DNA of 15,131 nucleotides from assembly GCA_050123375.1 (NCBI GenBank), contig JASFHF010000043.1, positions 1 to 15,131 on the forward strand, read 5' to 3'. Below, piece after piece: positions 1 through 6,415 of the stretch. Numbering within the stretch: position 1 is the stretch's first letter; every line of letters starts with the position of its first letter. A model generated the notes under the pieces. It did no database searches and was not told the DNA's origin. It was given only the letters and a program-made list of their open reading frames with translations. Both the position numbers and the translations under genes were made by a program. The DNA comes from JASFHF01 sp050123375. GTDB lineage: Bacteria; Pseudomonadota; Gammaproteobacteria; UBA12402.

Positions 1-83
1 TGGGTGAAAGAGGTGATTGGTCGGTGGTGGAAAGATACGTAAAAGAGCAAGGCAAAAGTGTAGAGCAGTTGGCACTATTTTAA
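1..83 (+). CDS. C-terminal end of an unidentified protein (partial)
   Basis: An open frame enters from the left edge (codons in register with base 3) and ends at TAA 81-83. The visible tail is 26 residues, starting GERGDWSVVERYV and ending EQLALF. It is followed within 15 bases by a GC-rich hairpin, as expected for a real gene end. The fragment is too short to assign to a family and I do not recognise it. The frame and the stop are seen; that it is coding is inferred from the terminator placement. Confidence 0.45.
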   Translation, partial: GERGDWSVVERYVKEQGKSVEQLALF

Positions 84-95
84 TCGAAGGAAATA

Positions 96-127
96 CCCCG
101 CGGCTTGCCGCGGGGAATACTTTATTT
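96..127 (+). terminator. Rho-independent-type terminator after the left-edge gene
   Basis: A perfect 9-bp inverted repeat (CCCCGCGGC at 96-104, GCCGCGGGG at 107-115) with a tight loop is followed by a T-rich stretch (tactttatttctt). It lies 12 bases after the stop codon of the left-edge gene and just before the tRNA promoter, so it probably isolates the two transcription units. The T tract is interrupted, so efficiency is uncertain. Confidence 0.65.
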
Positions 128-132
128 CTTAA

Positions 133-161
133 TTGACCTGAATGGGTTTGGCTAGTATTAT
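133..161 (+). promoter_or_regulatory. Sigma-70-type promoter of the tRNA cluster
   Basis: The -35 box TTGACC (133-138, 5/6 to consensus) and the -10 box TATTAT (156-161, 5/6) are separated by exactly 17 bases. tRNA-Pro begins 32 bases after the -10 box, a normal distance for a stable-RNA leader. It is the only convincing conventional promoter upstream of the five-tRNA cluster. Confidence 0.6.
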
Positions 162-193
162 TCATTGTTTTATTGTGGTTTATTGTAGTGTAT

Positions 194-270
194 CGGGGTA
201 TAGCGCAGTCTGGTAGCGCGCCTGCTTTGGGAGCAGGATGTCGGGGGTTCAAATCCCTCTACCCCGACCA
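194..270 (+). tRNA. tRNA-Pro(TGG)
   Basis: A full cloverleaf: acceptor strands CGGGGTA and TACCCCG, anticodon stem CCTGC/GCAGG enclosing loop TTTGGGA (anticodon TGG), and a T arm with GGTTCAAAT. The discriminator A267 is followed by an encoded CCA (268-270). First gene of the tRNA cluster, directly downstream of the promoter at 133-161. Confidence 0.95.
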
Positions 271-282
271 AGATTGTTTTAT

Positions 283-385
283 CGCCGGCGCGAAATAAAT
301 TCGCGCTCGGCGACTTAAGGGGAGAATCACGATTCTCCCCTTAAGAATCCCCATCGTGTAAGGTGTTTTCGCACTTTGTGCGAAA
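283..385. repeat. Three consecutive hairpins between tRNA-Pro and the first tRNA-associated element
   Basis: The 131-base gap after tRNA-Pro is almost all inverted repeat. The first hairpin is 283-311 (GCGCGAA against TTCGCGC, extended by CGCC/GGCG with a small bulge). The second is a perfect 15-bp stem, 314-328 against 331-345, with a 2-base centre AC. The third is TTTCGCAC 367-374 against GTGCGAAA 378-385 with loop TTT. None is followed by a T tract, so simple intrinsic termination is not supported. They could be RNA-processing signals, barriers to read-through, or a degenerate palindromic repeat cluster. No coding potential is seen. Confidence 0.6.
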
Positions 386-401
386 GGGATGTAATAAAAA
401 A

Positions 402-548
402 TGGTGGGCGTAGCTCAGTTGGGTGAGCCGGTGTAGTTTAGGCAAAGCATTGCTTTGCCCCGGCGAACGCCCGGCATGGATGCCGGGCAGGGTCGATGCA
501 CCATGGATGGTTGCTTGGTATAATGTTTATCGAAGTTTTGATGTTTTG
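402..548 (+). repeat. tRNA-associated element, copy 1: duplicated tRNA-His 5' end plus ~120 bp structured core
   Basis: Bases 402-422 exactly repeat 549-569, which covers the last base before tRNA-His and the tRNA 5' acceptor strand through the GG of the D loop. The core 423-542 matches the core of copy 2 (653-772) at 106 of 120 positions by hand alignment. The core begins GTGAGC, which completes a D stem with the GCTC of the duplicated tRNA end. It then carries GGCAAAGC-ATT-GCTTTGCC (441-459) inside a GCCGG/CCGGC pairing (427-431 with 460-464), then a 7-bp hairpin GCCCGGC/GCCGGGC around loop ATGGAT (469-488), and ends with an extended -10 box. There is no reading frame of its own and no T, anticodon or 3' tRNA half, so it is not a tRNA. 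Confidence 0.85.
516..524 (+). promoter_or_regulatory. Extended -10 promoter element inside copy 1, before tRNA-His
   Basis: TGGTATAAT combines a perfect TATAAT (519-524) with the TG dinucleotide of an extended -10 box, 25 bases upstream of the tRNA-His gene. No good -35 box lies at 16-18 bases. If active, it would start transcription about 10-20 bases before the tRNA. Copy 2 has the same site with TATGAT. Confidence 0.4.
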
Positions 549-549
549 T

Positions 550-626
550 GGTGGGCGTAGCTCAGTTGGTAGAGCCCCGGATTGTGATTCCGGTCGTCGT
601 GGGTTCAAGTCCCATCGTCCACCCCA
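550..626 (+). tRNA. tRNA-His(GTG)
   Basis: The acceptor GTGGGCG (551-557) pairs with CGTCCAC (616-622), with one G-T pair. G550 is the histidine-specific extra -1 base opposite C623. Anticodon stem CCGGA/TCCGG encloses loop TTGTGAT (anticodon GTG). T arm GTGGG/CCCAT with TTCAAGT. CCA is encoded at 624-626. Its first 20 bases are duplicated 147 bp upstream at 403-422. Confidence 0.95.
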
Positions 627-773
627 TTTATGTGGGCCGTTAGCTCAGTTGGGTGAGCCGGTGTTGTTTAGGCAAAGCATTGCTTTGCCCCGGCGAACGA
701 CTGACATGGATGTCAGGCTGGAGGGATGCTCCATGGAAGGCTGCTTGGTATGATGTTTATCGAAGTTTTGATT
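627..773 (+). repeat. tRNA-associated element, copy 2: duplicated tRNA-Lys 5' end plus ~120 bp structured core
   Basis: Bases 627-652 exactly repeat 774-799: seven bases of tRNA-Lys leader and the tRNA-Lys 5' strand to the D-loop GG. The period is 147 bp, the same as in copy 1. The core (653-772) keeps the GGCAAAGC/GCTTTGCC hairpin (671-689) unchanged. The next hairpin is GACTGAC/GTCAGGC (699-705 and 712-718) around the same ATGGAT loop; compared with copy 1, two pairs changed on both strands (C-G to T-A and G-C to A-T) and one pair became an A-G mismatch. A second small hairpin GGAG/CTCC follows at 720-732. The copy starts one base after tRNA-His ends. Confidence 0.85.
746..754 (+). promoter_or_regulatory. 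Extended -10-like element inside copy 2, before tRNA-Lys
   Basis: TGGTATGAT is the counterpart of TGGTATAAT in copy 1, one base off in the -10 hexamer, and lies 26 bases upstream of tRNA-Lys. It is weaker than the copy 1 site and also lacks a clear -35 box. Confidence 0.3.
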
Positions 774-780
774 TTTATGT

Positions 781-853
<73 letters not shown>

Positions 854-865
854 TTTTTTTAATAC

Positions 866-896
866 CCGTTATACCTGGGGATATGAAGGTATACGG
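866..896. repeat. Imperfect hairpin between tRNA-Lys and tRNA-Arg
   Basis: CCGTTATACC (866-875) pairs with GGTATACGG (888-896) apart from one bulged T, with a 12-base loop. It fills most of the 52-base spacer. No T tract follows and no promoter is convincing here, so tRNA-Arg probably depends on upstream transcription. Confidence 0.35.
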
Positions 897-905
897 ATAT
901 ATTGT

Positions 906-979
906 GCGCCCGTAGCTCATCAGGATAGAGCACCGGCCTTCTAAGCCGGGGGTAGCAGGTTCGAATCCTGCCGGGCGCG
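906..979 (+). tRNA. tRNA-Arg(TCT)
   Basis: Acceptor GCGCCCG pairs with CGGGCGC, anticodon stem CCGGC/GCCGG with loop CTTCTAA (anticodon TCT), T arm GCAGG/CCTGC with TTCGAAT, discriminator G979. CCA is not encoded. No duplicated 5' end or element precedes this tRNA, unlike tRNA-His and tRNA-Lys. Confidence 0.95.
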
Positions 980-982
980 TAT

Positions 983-1051
983 GGGGTCAAGTCTTGAATT
1001 TTGGAATTTGACTTAATTTAAGACGAATTCCAAAATTCAAGACTTGACCCC
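983..1051. repeat. Long palindromic repeat (REP/MITE-like) between tRNA-Arg and tRNA-Leu
   Basis: Two perfect 26-bp arms (983-1008 and 1026-1051) begin GGGGTCAAGTCTTGAATTTT and are exact reverse complements, separated by 17 bases that contain CTTAA/TTAAG themselves. Similar GGGGTCAAGTCTTG-type termini are, from memory, found near IS200-like/RAYT (Y1 tyrosine) transposases; that link is recalled knowledge, not shown here. It sits 3 bases after tRNA-Arg and 6 bases before tRNA-Leu and leaves both genes intact. It carries no gene, so it would be non-autonomous. Confidence 0.8.
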
Positions 1052-1057
1052 GCCAAC

Positions 1058-1139
1058 GCGAAAGTGGCGGAACTGGTAGACGCGCTGGATTTAGGTTCCA
1101 GTGGGGTAACCCATGAGAGTTCGAGTCTCTCCTTTCGCA
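1058..1139 (+). tRNA. tRNA-Leu(TAG)
   Basis: Acceptor GCGAAAG pairs with CTTTCGC; a class II tRNA with a long variable arm (GTGGGGTAACCCAT region). Anticodon stem CTGGA/TCCAG encloses TTTAGGT (anticodon TAG). T arm GAGAG/CTCTC with TTCGAGT, discriminator A1139, no encoded CCA. It ends 27 bases before the tig start codon, so the tRNA cluster may be cotranscribed into tig. Confidence 0.93.
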
Positions 1140-1166
1140 CTCATATTTTATATAGTGAGGGGTATA

Positions 1167-2474
1167 ATGAAAGTTTTTGTTGAAACAACTAGTGGATTGG
1201 GGCGCAGGTTAACCATTGAAATGCCAAGCGATAAAATTGATCAAGCAATGAAGAAACGCATTGCTGAAATTGCTAAAACAGCAAAAATTGATGGTTTTAG
1301 GCCGGGTAAAGTACCGCAAAGAGTATTGGAAGAACGTTATGGTAACGCGGTAAGACAAGAAATTTTAAATGATCAATTGCAGTCAAGCTTTACCGACGCG
1401 GTTATGCAGGAAAAATTAAAACCGGCAGGCAGACCAGAAATTAACATTAAACAATTTGAGGTAAATAAACCTCTGATTTATGAAGCTACTTTCGAGGTTT
1501 ATCCTGAGATTAAGTTGGTTGATTTAAAAGATGCTGCTATTTCACAATTTGAAGCTGTAGTAACAGATGAGGATGTTGAAAAAGCAATTGAAAAAATCCG
1601 TGAGCAGCACGCTGTTTGGGAAGAAATTGATAAAGTTGCAGAAAACGGTGACCAAGTTACCGTTGATTTTGAGGGTTTTATTGATGATAAGCCACTTGAA
1701 AATGGTGCAGGCAAAGAAGTTCCTTTGGTGTTGGGATCCGGTTCAATGATTCCTGGTTTTGAAGATGGAATTATTGGCATGAAAGTTGGGGATGAACGGG
1801 ATATTAATGTTACGTTTCCAGAAGATTATCATCATAAAGCAGCGGCCTCCAAAAAAGCGGTATTTAAGATTAAAGTACATAAAGTGTCTAAATCTAATTT
1901 GCCGGAATTAGATGATGAGTTGGCTAAAAAAGCAGGGGTTGAAGAAGGCGGTTTAGCAAAGTTGCGTGAAGATGTGCGTGCCAGATTGCAGGAAGATTTA
2001 AAGGTTGCATTGGAAGCAAAAAATAAAAATGTTGTTTTGGATAAACTATTGGAATTAAATAAAGTCGAAATACCAAATGCATTAATTGAAAATGAAAAGG
2101 AAGTATTGTATCAGCAATTCATGCGGCAGTTTCCACCTGATATGCTGAAAGAGAAAATGCCTGAAATTGATAAAGATATTTTTAAGGAACAGGCGATACG
2201 TAGAGTAACTTTAGGATTGTTAATGCTCGAAGTAATCAATATGTATAAATTGGAACCAAATCCTGACAGAGTGCGTGAAGTTATTGAGACTTACGCACAG
2301 TCACATGAAGATCCACAAAAAATAGTTGATTGGTATATGGCGGATAAAGAGCGTCGGGCTTATTTTGATCAACTTGATCTTGAAGAGCAAATTGTTGCGA
2401 AATTGTTAGAGTCTGCTAAGGTAGACAAGAAGACTATTAGTTTAGAAGAGGCAGAGGAAGTTTCCCGCACATAG
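1167..2474 (+). CDS. tig: Trigger factor, ribosome-associated chaperone and peptidyl-prolyl isomerase
   Basis: Binds ribosomal protein L23 at the exit tunnel and shields nascent chains in the cytoplasm. The 435-residue length is normal for the family. The ribosome-binding signature GFRPGKVP is at residues 43-50, an FKBP-type isomerase domain at about 161-240 (GDQVTVDFEGFIDDK onward), and a helical C-terminal chaperone domain to the end. I place the start at ATG 1167, behind GAGGGG at 1157-1162. An in-frame ATG at 1113 would lie inside tRNA-Leu, so it is rejected. It heads the tig-clpP-clpX order typical of gammaproteobacteria. No promoter of its own is obvious in the short gap after tRNA-Leu. 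Confidence 0.96.
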   Translation: MKVFVETTSGLGRRLTIEMPSDKIDQAMKKRIAEIAKTAKIDGFRPGKVPQRVLEERYGNAVRQEILNDQLQSSFTDAVMQEKLKPAGRPEINIKQFEVNKPLIYEATFEVYPEIKLVDLKDAAISQFEAVVTDEDVEKAIEKIREQHAVWEEIDKVAENGDQVTVDFEGFIDDKPLENGAGKEVPLVLGSGSMIPGFEDGIIGMKVGDERDINVTFPEDYHHKAAASKKAVFKIKVHKVSKSNLPELDDELAKKAGVEEGGLAKLREDVRARLQEDLKVALEAKNKNVVLDKLLELNKVEIPNALIENEKEVLYQQFMRQFPPDMLKEKMPEIDKDIFKEQAIRRVTLGLLMLEVINMYKLEPNPDRVREVIETYAQSHEDPQKIVDWYMADKERRAYFDQLDLEEQIVAKLLESAKVDKKTISLEEAEEVSRT

Positions 2475-2525
2475 TACAGGAAATTACGGAAACTAGAAAC
2501 TTGGGGCAAGAAATTAGATGGTTGA

Positions 2526-2545
2526 ATCGCTCGCGATATTTTTTT
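2526..2545 (+). terminator. Weak hairpin plus T7 in the tig-clpP gap (possible attenuator)
   Basis: ATCGC (2526-2530) and GCGAT (2533-2537) can form a short stem with a very tight loop, followed by A and seven T residues up to 2545, immediately upstream of the clpP ribosome binding site. The stem is short, so at most partial termination or attenuation between tig and clpP is plausible. Confidence 0.25.
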
Positions 2546-2562
2546 AAGAGGTAGTGACAATT

Positions 2563-3159
2563 ATGATTAATAATTTAGGTTTAATCCCTATGGTGATTGA
2601 GCAAACTTCCCGTGGAGAAAGATCATTTGATATTTACTCGCGTTTATTAAAGGAACGTGTAGTATTTATGGTTGGTCAGGTTGATGATCATATGGCTAAT
2701 TTAGTAGTTGCACAATTATTGTTTTTAGAATCTGACAATCCTGATAAAGATATTAGCTTGTATATTAACTCACCAGGCGGTGTGGTTTCTGCTGGTTTGG
2801 CAATTTATGACACAATGCAATTTATTAAACCTGATGTGAGTACTGTGTGTATTGGACAAGCTGCAAGCATGGGAGCGGTTATTTTGGCAGCAGGGACAAC
2901 AAAGAAAAGACATTGTTTGCCGCATGCCAGAGTGATGATTCACCAGCCATTAGGCGGTTTTCAAGGTCAGGCAACTGATATCGAGATCCACACAAAGGAA
3001 ATTTTGAAAGTACGTGATCAATTAAATAACATTTTAGCGAAACATACAAATCAGCCATTGGATCGAATTCGAAAAGATACTGATCGTGATTTTTTTATGA
3101 GTGCGAAAGAGGCGGTTGATTATAATTTAGTTGATGATATCATGGAAAAACGGAAATAA
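2563..3159 (+). CDS. clpP: ClpP, proteolytic subunit of ATP-dependent Clp protease
   Basis: The serine peptidase forms a double-heptamer chamber that degrades substrates unfolded by ClpX (encoded next) or ClpA. From ATG 2563 the protein has 198 residues. The catalytic triad is visible as Ser102 in GQAASMGA, His127 in MIHQPLGG and Asp176 in DTDRDFFMS, with the spacing of the E. coli enzyme. ATG 2563 is preferred over GTG 2554 because AAGAGG at 2546-2551 is only 2 bases from the GTG but 11 from the ATG. The stop TAA shares its last base with the clpX start codon, so translation of the pair is probably coupled. Confidence 0.97.
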   Translation: MINNLGLIPMVIEQTSRGERSFDIYSRLLKERVVFMVGQVDDHMANLVVAQLLFLESDNPDKDISLYINSPGGVVSAGLAIYDTMQFIKPDVSTVCIGQAASMGAVILAAGTTKKRHCLPHARVMIHQPLGGFQGQATDIEIHTKEILKVRDQLNNILAKHTNQPLDRIRKDTDRDFFMSAKEAVDYNLVDDIMEKRK

Positions 3160-4394
3160 TGACTAATAAAAATGATAAACAAATTCACAGATGTTCGTTT
3201 TGCGGTGCACCGCAAGATAAAGTTAAACATATGATTGCAGGAGCTGGTGCATATATTTGTGATAAATGTATTAGTTTATGCAATGATGCTTTGGTTGAAC
3301 AAGATTCCGCAGAAAATACTATTGATATTCTTTCTCCAAAAGTGAAATTGCCTAAGCCGCACGAAATTAACGATATTTTAGCTGAGTATGTTATTGGTCA
3401 AGATTATGCCAAAAAGGCGCTATCAGTTGCAGTTTATAATCATTACAAAAGGTTACGAAGCGAAGTTAAAGATGATGTTGAACTTGCTAAAAGTAATATA
3501 TTGTTAATTGGGCCAACTGGTAGTGGTAAAACTTTATTAGCGCAAACTTTGGCGAAAATTTTACATGTACCGTTTGCAATGGCGGATGCTACTACTTTAA
3601 CTGAAGCAGGTTATGTTGGCGAAGATGTAGAAAACATTATTTTAAAGTTGTTGCAAAATTGCGAGTATAACGTTGAAAAAGCTTCTCAAGGAATTGTTTA
3701 TATTGATGAAATAGATAAGATCACCAGGAAAAGTGAAAATGTTTCAATTACACGGGATGTTTCTGGTGAAGGAGTGCAGCAGGCATTGCTTAAACTAATT
3801 GAAGGCACAGTTGCTTCAGTACCTCCAAAAGGCGGCCGCAAACATCCGCACCAGGAATTTTTACGTGTCAATACTGCTAATATTTTATTTATTTGCGGCG
3901 GCGCTTTTCATGGTTTAGAAAAAGTTATTGCTGAGCGTACTAAAAAGTCCGGGATTGGGTTCAGCGCGGAAGTTCATAGCAAAGATCATCAAGATAAAAT
4001 TGGTGAGATTTTGCGTCAAATCGAGCCTGAAGATTTAATTAAATACGGTCTTATTCCAGAATTTGTAGGTCGATTGCCAGTAGTTGCAATTTTAGATGAA
4101 TTAGATCAGGATGCATTAATTCAAGTATTAACCGAACCGAAAAATGCTTTAGTTAAGCAGTATAAAAAATTGTTTGAAATGGAAGAGGTTGAGCTTGAGT
4201 TTACCAAAGATGCATTAGCAGCAATTGCAAAAAAAACTATTGATCGTAAAACTGGTGCGCGCGGTTTGCGCTCAATTTTGGAGCATGCTTTGTTAAATGT
4301 AATGTATGAATTACCTTCAGCGAAAAAAGTCAAAAAAGTTAAAATCAATCAAGATGTAATTCTTGGTGAAGCACAACCGGAAATTTTTCGGTAA
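3159..4394 (+). CDS. clpX: ClpX, ATPase and substrate-recognition subunit of ClpXP
   Basis: AAA+ unfoldase that recognises tagged substrates and threads them into ClpP. 411 residues, normal length. In order: N-terminal zinc-binding domain with Cys12, Cys15, Cys34 and Cys37; Walker A GPTGSGKT (118-125); pore loop GYVG (151-154); Walker B with DEID in VYIDEID (180-186); RKH loop in GGRKHPHQ; ClpP-binding IGF loop (266-268, SGIGFS); and a C-terminal sensor-2 GARGLRS. The start overlaps the clpP stop by one base. The gene ends 14 bases before the convergent Fic-like gene. lon usually follows directly, but here lies beyond that insertion. Confidence 0.97.
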   Translation: MTNKNDKQIHRCSFCGAPQDKVKHMIAGAGAYICDKCISLCNDALVEQDSAENTIDILSPKVKLPKPHEINDILAEYVIGQDYAKKALSVAVYNHYKRLRSEVKDDVELAKSNILLIGPTGSGKTLLAQTLAKILHVPFAMADATTLTEAGYVGEDVENIILKLLQNCEYNVEKASQGIVYIDEIDKITRKSENVSITRDVSGEGVQQALLKLIEGTVASVPPKGGRKHPHQEFLRVNTANILFICGGAFHGLEKVIAERTKKSGIGFSAEVHSKDHQDKIGEILRQIEPEDLIKYGLIPEFVGRLPVVAILDELDQDALIQVLTEPKNALVKQYKKLFEMEEVELEFTKDALAAIAKKTIDRKTGARGLRSILEHALLNVMYELPSAKKVKKVKINQDVILGEAQPEIFR

Positions 4395-4408
4395 ATCAAA
4401 ATGTAATC

Positions 4409-6373
4409 TTACAAATTTGGTTTCTGTTTCTTCGTATTTGGTTGTGGGCTATTTTTGGGTAATTTTCTTTTTTTAAGATTTTTATCCTTTTTAGCTGTTT
4501 TAGGTTGAACAGGCTGAGGCTGATAAAATAATTTTTTATAATTATTCGTACCTAATACAATTTTTTTGGCTATTTGTTTTGGGCTATGGCCATGAATATG
4601 ATGCCAATCATTTAAAAGTGTATGGGGCAAATCGTTTTGGGTTAACAATAAATTAGTTAATAACCTAATTGTACGTAAATTACCTTGATTGAAAGGATGG
4701 CATAATGCTACTCCGCGAATAAAGTTTGCCATAGCTAAGATTTTATCGTTATTTGTAGAAGAATTTTGCATATTGCTATAATAACCATTAATAAGATTTT
4801 GTAAGTCTTGCTCATACCAATAGTTTTTTGCGTCACTAAAATTACAGTTATCCCATGTTCCATCATCTTTAACATAAAAATATTTGGAACTGATTTGATA
4901 ACACATCCCTTGCTGAATATTTTTTCCTATACTATGATGAATATAATTTGCTTCTTTATCTGTTAAATCTTCAAATTGTAAAAATTTATCAAGTATACTT
5001 TTTTGCTCTTTATTGTCTAACATAATATTACTTTGCCTTCGAGAAGCTTTGATTACTAAAAAATCTTTGTAATCTTTCATTTTTTTAATGCCTTCCAGAG
5101 TAGCATCTTTTTTATAAAGCAATAATGAACCACCTGCAAAATAACCAAGCTGCAAATCGGAAATCTTAGCTATACCTTCAATAAATTCGGCTTCTACCAT
5201 ACAAGTAGCAAGGTGACGTAATTTATTAATTAAATCAACCGTGATTTTTTCTTTTTTATACTTCGTTCCTATAATAAGGCTAAAAATAATAGCGGTTTCT
5301 ATAGCATCAATATAACCTGGTTCGTTTTTATTTTTTGCAAATTCATATTTATTAGATTTAGATTTTATGACATCTTGAAAATCTATTCCAAGCATCCATA
5401 ATTTATGCCGTGGTAATAAGTTATTTTTAGGTAATTTTATCTTAGGATTAAAGAATTGCTTATCAAAAACTATTAAGCGCGTTTTTAATCGATTAATTTC
5501 TTGCTTAAGCTTTTTAATTTTAACTTGTAATTGTTTTAGTGCGCGCTCTGTCTTTTGCAAAAAATTGTTATATTTACTTTTATTGATGCAAATTTTGTGG
5601 AATTGTAATTTCCTCTGATTGGCTAAACGTTTATCTTGAATATCACTGCGTACTTTTTTTATTTTATCTATAATTTCCTGAATGTTTAACCGGGTATTGT
5701 TTGGTATAAATTTATTCACAATTGATTGATTAAATTCAAACAAAGGCAGTAAATATTTTTGTATTGCTTTTAAGCTAGCTTTTATTCGCCTGTGATAATA
5801 ATTTACTTGTTTTGGATCGTTTTTTTTCCACCAATTAATTAATTTTTCTTTAATATCAGTGCTTTTAATTTGTTGATTAAAATTTGTTATTATTTCCTTT
5901 TGCTCTGATTTTTGTTTACCAATGTTTTCAGGCAATTTATACAGAAAATCTTTCACTTTTTCGTCCAGAGCCTGTTTTAATTCTTTTGGTAATGGGTTAT
6001 CAGAAGAGCTAAGCATATTAATATCCCAATAATCAGTTAAATTAGAAACACTTTCATAAATTTTAGTAAATAATTTCTCTTCTTCTTTACATTTCTTAAT
6101 AATTGATTGATAACACTTTGCTTCATTATCATTTAACTTTATTTTCTTATTTTTCACATCATTAAATTTAGTTATTTTTCTAGCCAGGTTATCTTGTTGC
6201 TCTTTTAATTCATTTTTACAACCTTTGATTTGGTATATAAGCTTCAATCGAGATAGAGCCATTTGATAAGTTGGTTCATAATATGGTTGCTCTTTTGATT
6301 GCTTGTTATAAGACATGATTATTTTTTTTCTCTTTTTTATTAATCTAATGGTTTTATTTAAATTCTGATTCAC
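4409..6373 (-). CDS. Large Fic-domain-like protein with altered catalytic motif; putative host-directed effector
   Basis: A 654-residue protein from GTG 6373, behind AAGGAG at 6391-6386. Residues 1-330 are lysine-rich and helical, with a likely coiled coil near 275-305 (LKQLQVKIKKLKQEINRLKT). Residues about 355-615 contain a Fic-like core with HPFNQGNLRTIR at 559-570. The canonical Fic motif is HxFx(D/E)GNGRxxR. Here His559, Phe561, Gly564, Asn565, Arg567 and Arg570 are kept, but the acidic metal ligand is Gln563 and the second Gly is Leu566. Fic enzymes usually transfer AMP or other nucleotide parts to target side chains; activity is uncertain here. The C-terminus (622-654) is Pro/Lys-rich with KKRKLPK, resembling a nuclear localisation signal. 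No signal peptide is seen. Lysine and A richness unlike clpX or lon, and antisense placement between them, suggest acquisition. A later ATG (6316) is possible. Confidence 0.65.
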   Translation of the reverse strand: MNQNLNKTIRLIKKRKKIIMSYNKQSKEQPYYEPTYQMALSRLKLIYQIKGCKNELKEQQDNLARKITKFNDVKNKKIKLNDNEAKCYQSIIKKCKEEEKLFTKIYESVSNLTDYWDINMLSSSDNPLPKELKQALDEKVKDFLYKLPENIGKQKSEQKEIITNFNQQIKSTDIKEKLINWWKKNDPKQVNYYHRRIKASLKAIQKYLLPLFEFNQSIVNKFIPNNTRLNIQEIIDKIKKVRSDIQDKRLANQRKLQFHKICINKSKYNNFLQKTERALKQLQVKIKKLKQEINRLKTRLIVFDKQFFNPKIKLPKNNLLPRHKLWMLGIDFQDVIKSKSNKYEFAKNKNEPGYIDAIETAIIFSLIIGTKYKKEKITVDLINKLRHLATCMVEAEFIEGIAKISDLQLGYFAGGSLLLYKKDATLEGIKKMKDYKDFLVIKASRRQSNIMLDNKEQKSILDKFLQFEDLTDKEANYIHHSIGKNIQQGMCYQISSKYFYVKDDGTWDNCNFSDAKNYWYEQDLQNLINGYYSNMQNSSTNNDKILAMANFIRGVALCHPFNQGNLRTIRLLTNLLLTQNDLPHTLLNDWHHIHGHSPKQIAKKIVLGTNNYKKLFYQPQPVQPKTAKKDKNLKKRKLPKNSPQPNTKKQKPNL

Positions 6374-6400
6374 ATAATATTAATTCTCCTTATTCAATTG

Positions 6401-6415
6401 TCAAGAAATTGCCAT
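6401..6415 (-). promoter_or_regulatory. Possible five-codon leader ORF ahead of the Fic-like gene
   Basis: ATG GCA ATT TCT TGA (6415-6401, encoding Met-Ala-Ile-Ser) is preceded by GGAGGTG (6429-6423) at a spacing of 7 bases, a better ribosome site than many real genes have. It ends 27 bases before the GTG start of the Fic-like gene, which has its own AAGGAG. At that GTG an overlapping ATG is followed at once by TGA. These features could tune translation, or they could be chance. Confidence 0.3.

Noticed and set aside
402..430. Extra tRNA-His gene starting at 402
   Set aside because: Only the acceptor 5' strand and D arm are present; no anticodon arm, T arm or 3' acceptor strand follows, so it is a duplicated end, not a tRNA.
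627..660. Extra tRNA-Lys gene starting at 634
   Set aside because: Same reason: the sequence leaves the tRNA pattern after the D arm and enters the element core.
441..689. CRISPR array from the repeated hairpin units
   Set aside because: Only two long units separated by a tRNA gene, no short regular repeats with unique spacers.
496..753. 85-codon frame across the element, tRNA-His and second tRNA-Lys 5' copy
   Set aside because: It reads straight through tRNA-His and structured repeats and has no protein-like pattern; a product of repeat and tRNA sequence.
854..860. T7 run after tRNA-Lys as an intrinsic terminator
   Set aside because: No dedicated hairpin precedes it other than the tRNA fold itself, and tRNA-Arg downstream lacks a convincing promoter.
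898..903. TATATT as a -10 box for tRNA-Arg
   Set aside because: It is only 2 bases before the mature tRNA start, so transcription would begin inside the tRNA.
1113..1166. Upstream in-frame ATG for trigger factor
   Set aside because: It lies inside tRNA-Leu and adds 18 residues not seen in the family; ATG 1167 has a good ribosome site.
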